Part shown: in pieces, positions 62,001 through 64,000 of the stretch
Layout: each line of letters starts with the position of its first letter
Numbering within the stretch: the stretch's first letter is position 1
Origin: Galbitalea sp036499165
GTDB taxonomy: Bacteria; Actinomycetota; Actinomycetes; Actinomycetales; Microbacteriaceae
Length of the DNA: 64,000 bases
Assembly: GCA_036499165.1 (NCBI GenBank)
Contig: DASYEE010000163.1
Coordinates: forward strand, 15,170-79,169
Direction of reading: 5' to 3'
Program-made: the position numbers and the translations under genes
Notes under the pieces: model-generated
What the model saw: the letters and a program-made list of their open reading frames with translations, nothing else
What the model was told of the DNA's origin: nothing
Databases searched by the model: none

Positions 62001-62040
62001 TTTGGTTGCGGGGACAGGATTTGAACCTGCGACCTCTGGG
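62001..62040. repeat. attR: 40-bp direct repeat inside tRNA-fMet
   Basis: Exact copy of 40196-40235. Here it forms the 3' part of the intact tRNA, so the element restored the gene it entered. The sequences diverge at 62041 (into the anticodon stem) and at 62000. Confidence 0.93.
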
Positions 62041-62079
62041 TTATGAGCCCAGCGAGCTACCGAACTGCTCCACCCCGCG
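62003..62079 (-). tRNA. Initiator tRNA-fMet (CAU)
   Basis: 77 nt with an encoded CCA. Initiator hallmarks are clear: the C1-A72 mismatch at the acceptor end, three G-C pairs (GGG/CCC) at the anticodon stem, and loop CTCATAA. T-arm GGTTCAAATCC. Its 3' half is the attachment site of the island, and its native terminator now lies at 40161-40194. Confidence 0.97.
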
Positions 62080-62152
62080 GCACAAGAGTTAACGCTAGCA
62101 CAGACCGCGGTGCCGGTGCGCCGCGAAGGCCGCGATGCACCGACAAAGCCAG

Positions 62153-64000
62153 CTACTTGCTCGCCAGGAACGCCGTCTCGAGGTCGGCCTGCAGCTGCTT
62201 GTCCGCCTGCGCAGCCGCGACGAGGTCGTTCTTCGCGTAGGCGGCCTGGCGAGCTGCCAGGTCCTTCTGAACGGCCTCGAGCGCATTCTTGAGCGCAGGG
62301 TTGTCCGCGTTACCGACCGACGACGACGGGGTTGGGCTCGATGACGCACCGTTGTCGCCTGCCGTCGCCCCTGAGTTTCCACCGAACAGGTCGTTCAGGG
62401 CGGCATCCAGAGTCGGGGCGAACTCGACCTTCGAGCCGAAACTCACGAGCACCTCACGGAGCAGCGGGTAGTTGGTCTCACCCGTCGACTTCACGTAGAC
62501 CGGTTGCACGTACAGCAGGCCGCCACCGACGGGAAGCGTCAGCAGGTTGCCAAGATCGACCTTGGTCTGGCCCTTCTGCAGCAGCGCGACCTCGTTCGCG
62601 AACGCCGTGTCGGTCCTGAACTGGTTTTCGGCAGAGCCCGGCCCCGGAATCGTGGTCTCCTTGGGCAGGGTCAGCAGCGTGAGCTTGCCGTAGTCGGGCC
62701 CGGGATCAGAGTCCACGGCCAGATACCCGGTCAGGATGCTTCGCGAGTTCGACGTGGAAGACTTCGGTACGTACGTGGAGTACAGCGTGAACGCCGGTGC
62801 GGGCTCCCCCGGGACCTGCATCGTCAGGTAGTACGGCGGCTGCAGCTTCGTCGCATCCGCCGATGAGGTGGTGAGCGTCGGCTCGGCTGGCGTGACCCAC
62901 TGGTCGTCGCTGGAGTAGAAGGATGCCGCATCCTCGACGTGGTACGAACCGAGGATCTCGCGCTGCGCCTTGAACAGGTCTTCCGGGTAGCGAACGTGCG
63001 CGAGCAGCTGCGCGCTCATGTCGGATTCCGGCTTGACGGTCGTGGGGAAGACCTTCTCCCAGGTCTTCAGGATGGGGTCACTCGCGTCCCATGCATAGAG
63101 CGTCACCTTGCCGTCGTAGGCGTCGACCGTGGCCTTGACCGAGTTTCGGATGTAGTTGAAGTTCTGCAGCGACTCTGTGCGAGCGGTATCCGCGTCAGCC
63201 GTGACATCCCCGAGATCGTTGACTGTCGAGTACGGATACTGGTCTGTCGTCGTGTAGCCATCGACGATCCAGACGATGCGGCCGTTGACGATCGCCGGGT
63301 ACGAGTCGCTGTCGAGCGTCAGGTAAGGCGCAACCTTCCGCACGCGGGTCTGCGGGTCGCGATCGTAGAGGATCTGCGAGTCCTTGTTGATCGCGGTCGA
63401 GAGCACGATGTCTTCCGACTGGAACTTAATCGCGTACAGGAGCCGCGTGAACAGGTTGCCGAGCTTCGGGCCGCCGTTGCCTTCGAATGTCGTCTTCTTG
63501 TTGGCAGAGCTCGTCGCGCCGGACGGATAGTCGAGTTCGACCGGGCTTGATCCCTTGGGTGCGCCGACGATCGAGTAGTTCGGCGAGTTTTCACCGAAGT
63601 AGATGCGTGGCTGGTAGCTGCCGAGTTTGCCCTTCACCGGGATCGCCGACTCGAGGAAAACCGGCGAACCGTCTGCCGAACGCTCGTTGCCGTAGGCCGC
63701 GACGACGCCGTAGCCGTGCGTGTAGACGAGCGCGTTGTTGTACCAGGTCTGGGCGTCGCCGAGACCGCTCTGGCTGAGCTCACGCGCGGCGATCACGGTG
63801 TCCTGCTTCTTCCCGTTGATCGTGTAGCGGTCGACGTTCAGCGTGTCCGGGAAGGAGTAGAAGCCACGGATCTGCTGCTGCTGCTGGAACGTCGGCGAGA
63901 CGATGTTCGGGTCGAGCAGCCGGATGCTGGCCGCGGTGTCGGCGTTGCCCCGCAGGGCGCCCTGCTGGGCCGTCGTCTTCGCGTCGTACTCGGTGACCTT
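62153..64000 (-). CDS. UPF0182 family membrane protein, C-terminal part (cut by window edge)
   Basis: The frame is open to the window edge, so the N-terminal membrane helices are outside. The visible part is the large extracellular domain, including TWYNNALVYTHGYGVVAAYG, RIYFGENSPNYSIVG, KLGNLFTRLLYAIKFQSEDI, RVRKVAPYLTLDSDSYPAIV NGRIVWIVDGYTTTDQYPYS and the C-terminal PLLREVLVSFGSKVEFAPTL, all diagnostic of UPF0182. The Ala/Lys tail (ARQAAYAKNDLVAAAQADKQ) is typical. Function is unknown. It is the first chromosomal gene to the right of the tRNA. Confidence 0.93.
   Translation of the reverse strand, partial: KVTEYDAKTTAQQGALRGNADTAASIRLLDPNIVSPTFQQQQQIRGFYSFPDTLNVDRYTINGKKQDTVIAARELSQSGLGDAQTWYNNALVYTHGYGVVAAYGNERSADGSPVFLESAIPVKGKLGSYQPRIYFGENSPNYSIVGAPKGSSPVELDYPSGATSSANKKTTFEGNGGPKLGNLFTRLLYAIKFQSEDIVLSTAINKDSQILYDRDPQTRVRKVAPYLTLDSDSYPAIVNGRIVWIVDGYTTTDQYPYSTVNDLGDVTADADTARTESLQNFNYIRNSVKATVDAYDGKVTLYAWDASDPILKTWEKVFPTTVKPESDMSAQLLAHVRYPEDLFKAQREILGSYHVEDAASFYSSDDQWVTPAEPTLTTSSADATKLQPPYYLTMQVPGEPAPAFTLYSTYVPKSSTSNSRSILTGYLAVDSDPGPDYGKLTLLTLPKETTIPGPGSAENQFRTDTAFANEVALLQKGQTKVDLGNLLTLPVGGGLLYVQPVYVKSTGETNYPLLREVLVSFGSKVEFAPTLDAALNDLFGGNSGATAGDNGASSSPTPSSSVGNADNPALKNALEAVQKDLAARQAAYAKNDLVAAAQADKQLQADLETAFLASK

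Larger units (their letters stand above)
40196..62040. mobile_element. Integrative genomic island in tRNA-fMet carrying defence genes
   Basis: Bounded by the 40-bp att repeats, with a tyrosine recombinase (60609-61793) at the tRNA-proximal end. Cargo in order: Wadjet JetD-C-B-A, an unknown gene, ImmA and XRE regulators, a small conserved protein, CBASS (CD-NTase, Cap2, JAB-TIR-SAVED), a seven-gene nucleotide-metabolism operon, and an unknown membrane protein. No phage structural, replication, relaxase or conjugation genes are visible, so it is a non-conjugative integrative element or relies on a helper. The Wadjet part appears less GC-biased at third positions than the flanks, which fits acquisition from elsewhere; I did not compute it. 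Confidence 0.9.

Noticed and set aside
40196..62040. Prophage
   Set aside because: No capsid, tail, terminase, lysis or replication genes; DUF3310 alone is not enough, as it also occurs in defence contexts here.
1..64000. CRISPR array
   Set aside because: No regularly spaced repeats of CRISPR length were noticed; the only long repeats are the two att copies and the two terminators.

Overview
The window is high-GC DNA (GTG/TTG starts common, short intergenic gaps, many 4-base start/stop overlaps) and its gene content points to an actinobacterium, most likely a Microbacteriaceae relative (rph-murI pair, DUF3039, UPF0182, a teichoic-acid-type CDP-polyol polymerase cluster, PRD-regulated mannitol PTS). 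The taxonomic call is inference from gene content; no rRNA is present.

Bases 1-39809 and 62041-64000 read as chromosomal backbone. 1-5519: RNase PH (partial), glutamate racemase, nicotinate phosphoribosyltransferase, DUF3039 and an ABC exporter. 5790-15456: a cell-envelope block with a nucleotidyltransferase, a TagGH/Wzm-Wzt-like ABC exporter, two CDP-glycerol-type polymerases (one with two complete transferase domains in one chain) and a family 2 glycosyltransferase. 15581-19400: HtrA-type protease, LacI regulator, class I aminotransferase. 19416-26373: an eight-gene, translationally chained operon on the minus strand (REC-PIG-L fusion, ATP-grasp, PHP phosphoesterase, processive GT2, a 58-residue membrane protein, two single-domain response regulators, PAS histidine kinase) that looks like a signalling-controlled polysaccharide or glycoconjugate module. 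26455-36051: nitrilase-family amidase, glycerate kinase, and a mannitol PTS regulon (IIB-like, HPr, EI, MtlA, MtlF, MtlD) divergent from the PRD regulator MtlR. 36106-39809: HAD phosphatase, LMW protein-tyrosine phosphatase, and a large secreted LRR/InlB-repeat protein.

The central discovery is a roughly 21.8 kb integrative element (40196-62040) inserted in the 3' end of the initiator tRNA gene. It is bounded by an exact 40-bp direct repeat (40196-40235 and 62001-62040), and a tyrosine integrase (60609-61793) lies next to the intact tRNA-fMet (62003-62079). The cargo looks like a defence island: a complete Wadjet system JetABCD (47094 to 40373, minus strand); an XRE/ImmA regulator pair; a type II CBASS operon made of CD-NTase, E2-E1 fusion (Cap2) and a single 589-residue protein that joins a JAB/JAMM deconjugase (Cap3-like), a TIR NADase domain and a SAVED cyclic-oligonucleotide sensor; and then a seven-gene nucleotide-metabolism operon (DUF3310, EEP phosphoesterase, deoxynucleoside kinase, thymidine-phosphorylase homologue with an altered phosphate site, SAMHD1-like HD protein, small unknown, NDP kinase homologue). 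I recognise no described defence system with that last gene set, and it is the best candidate here for an undescribed system. The JAB-TIR-SAVED fusion is the most striking single protein.
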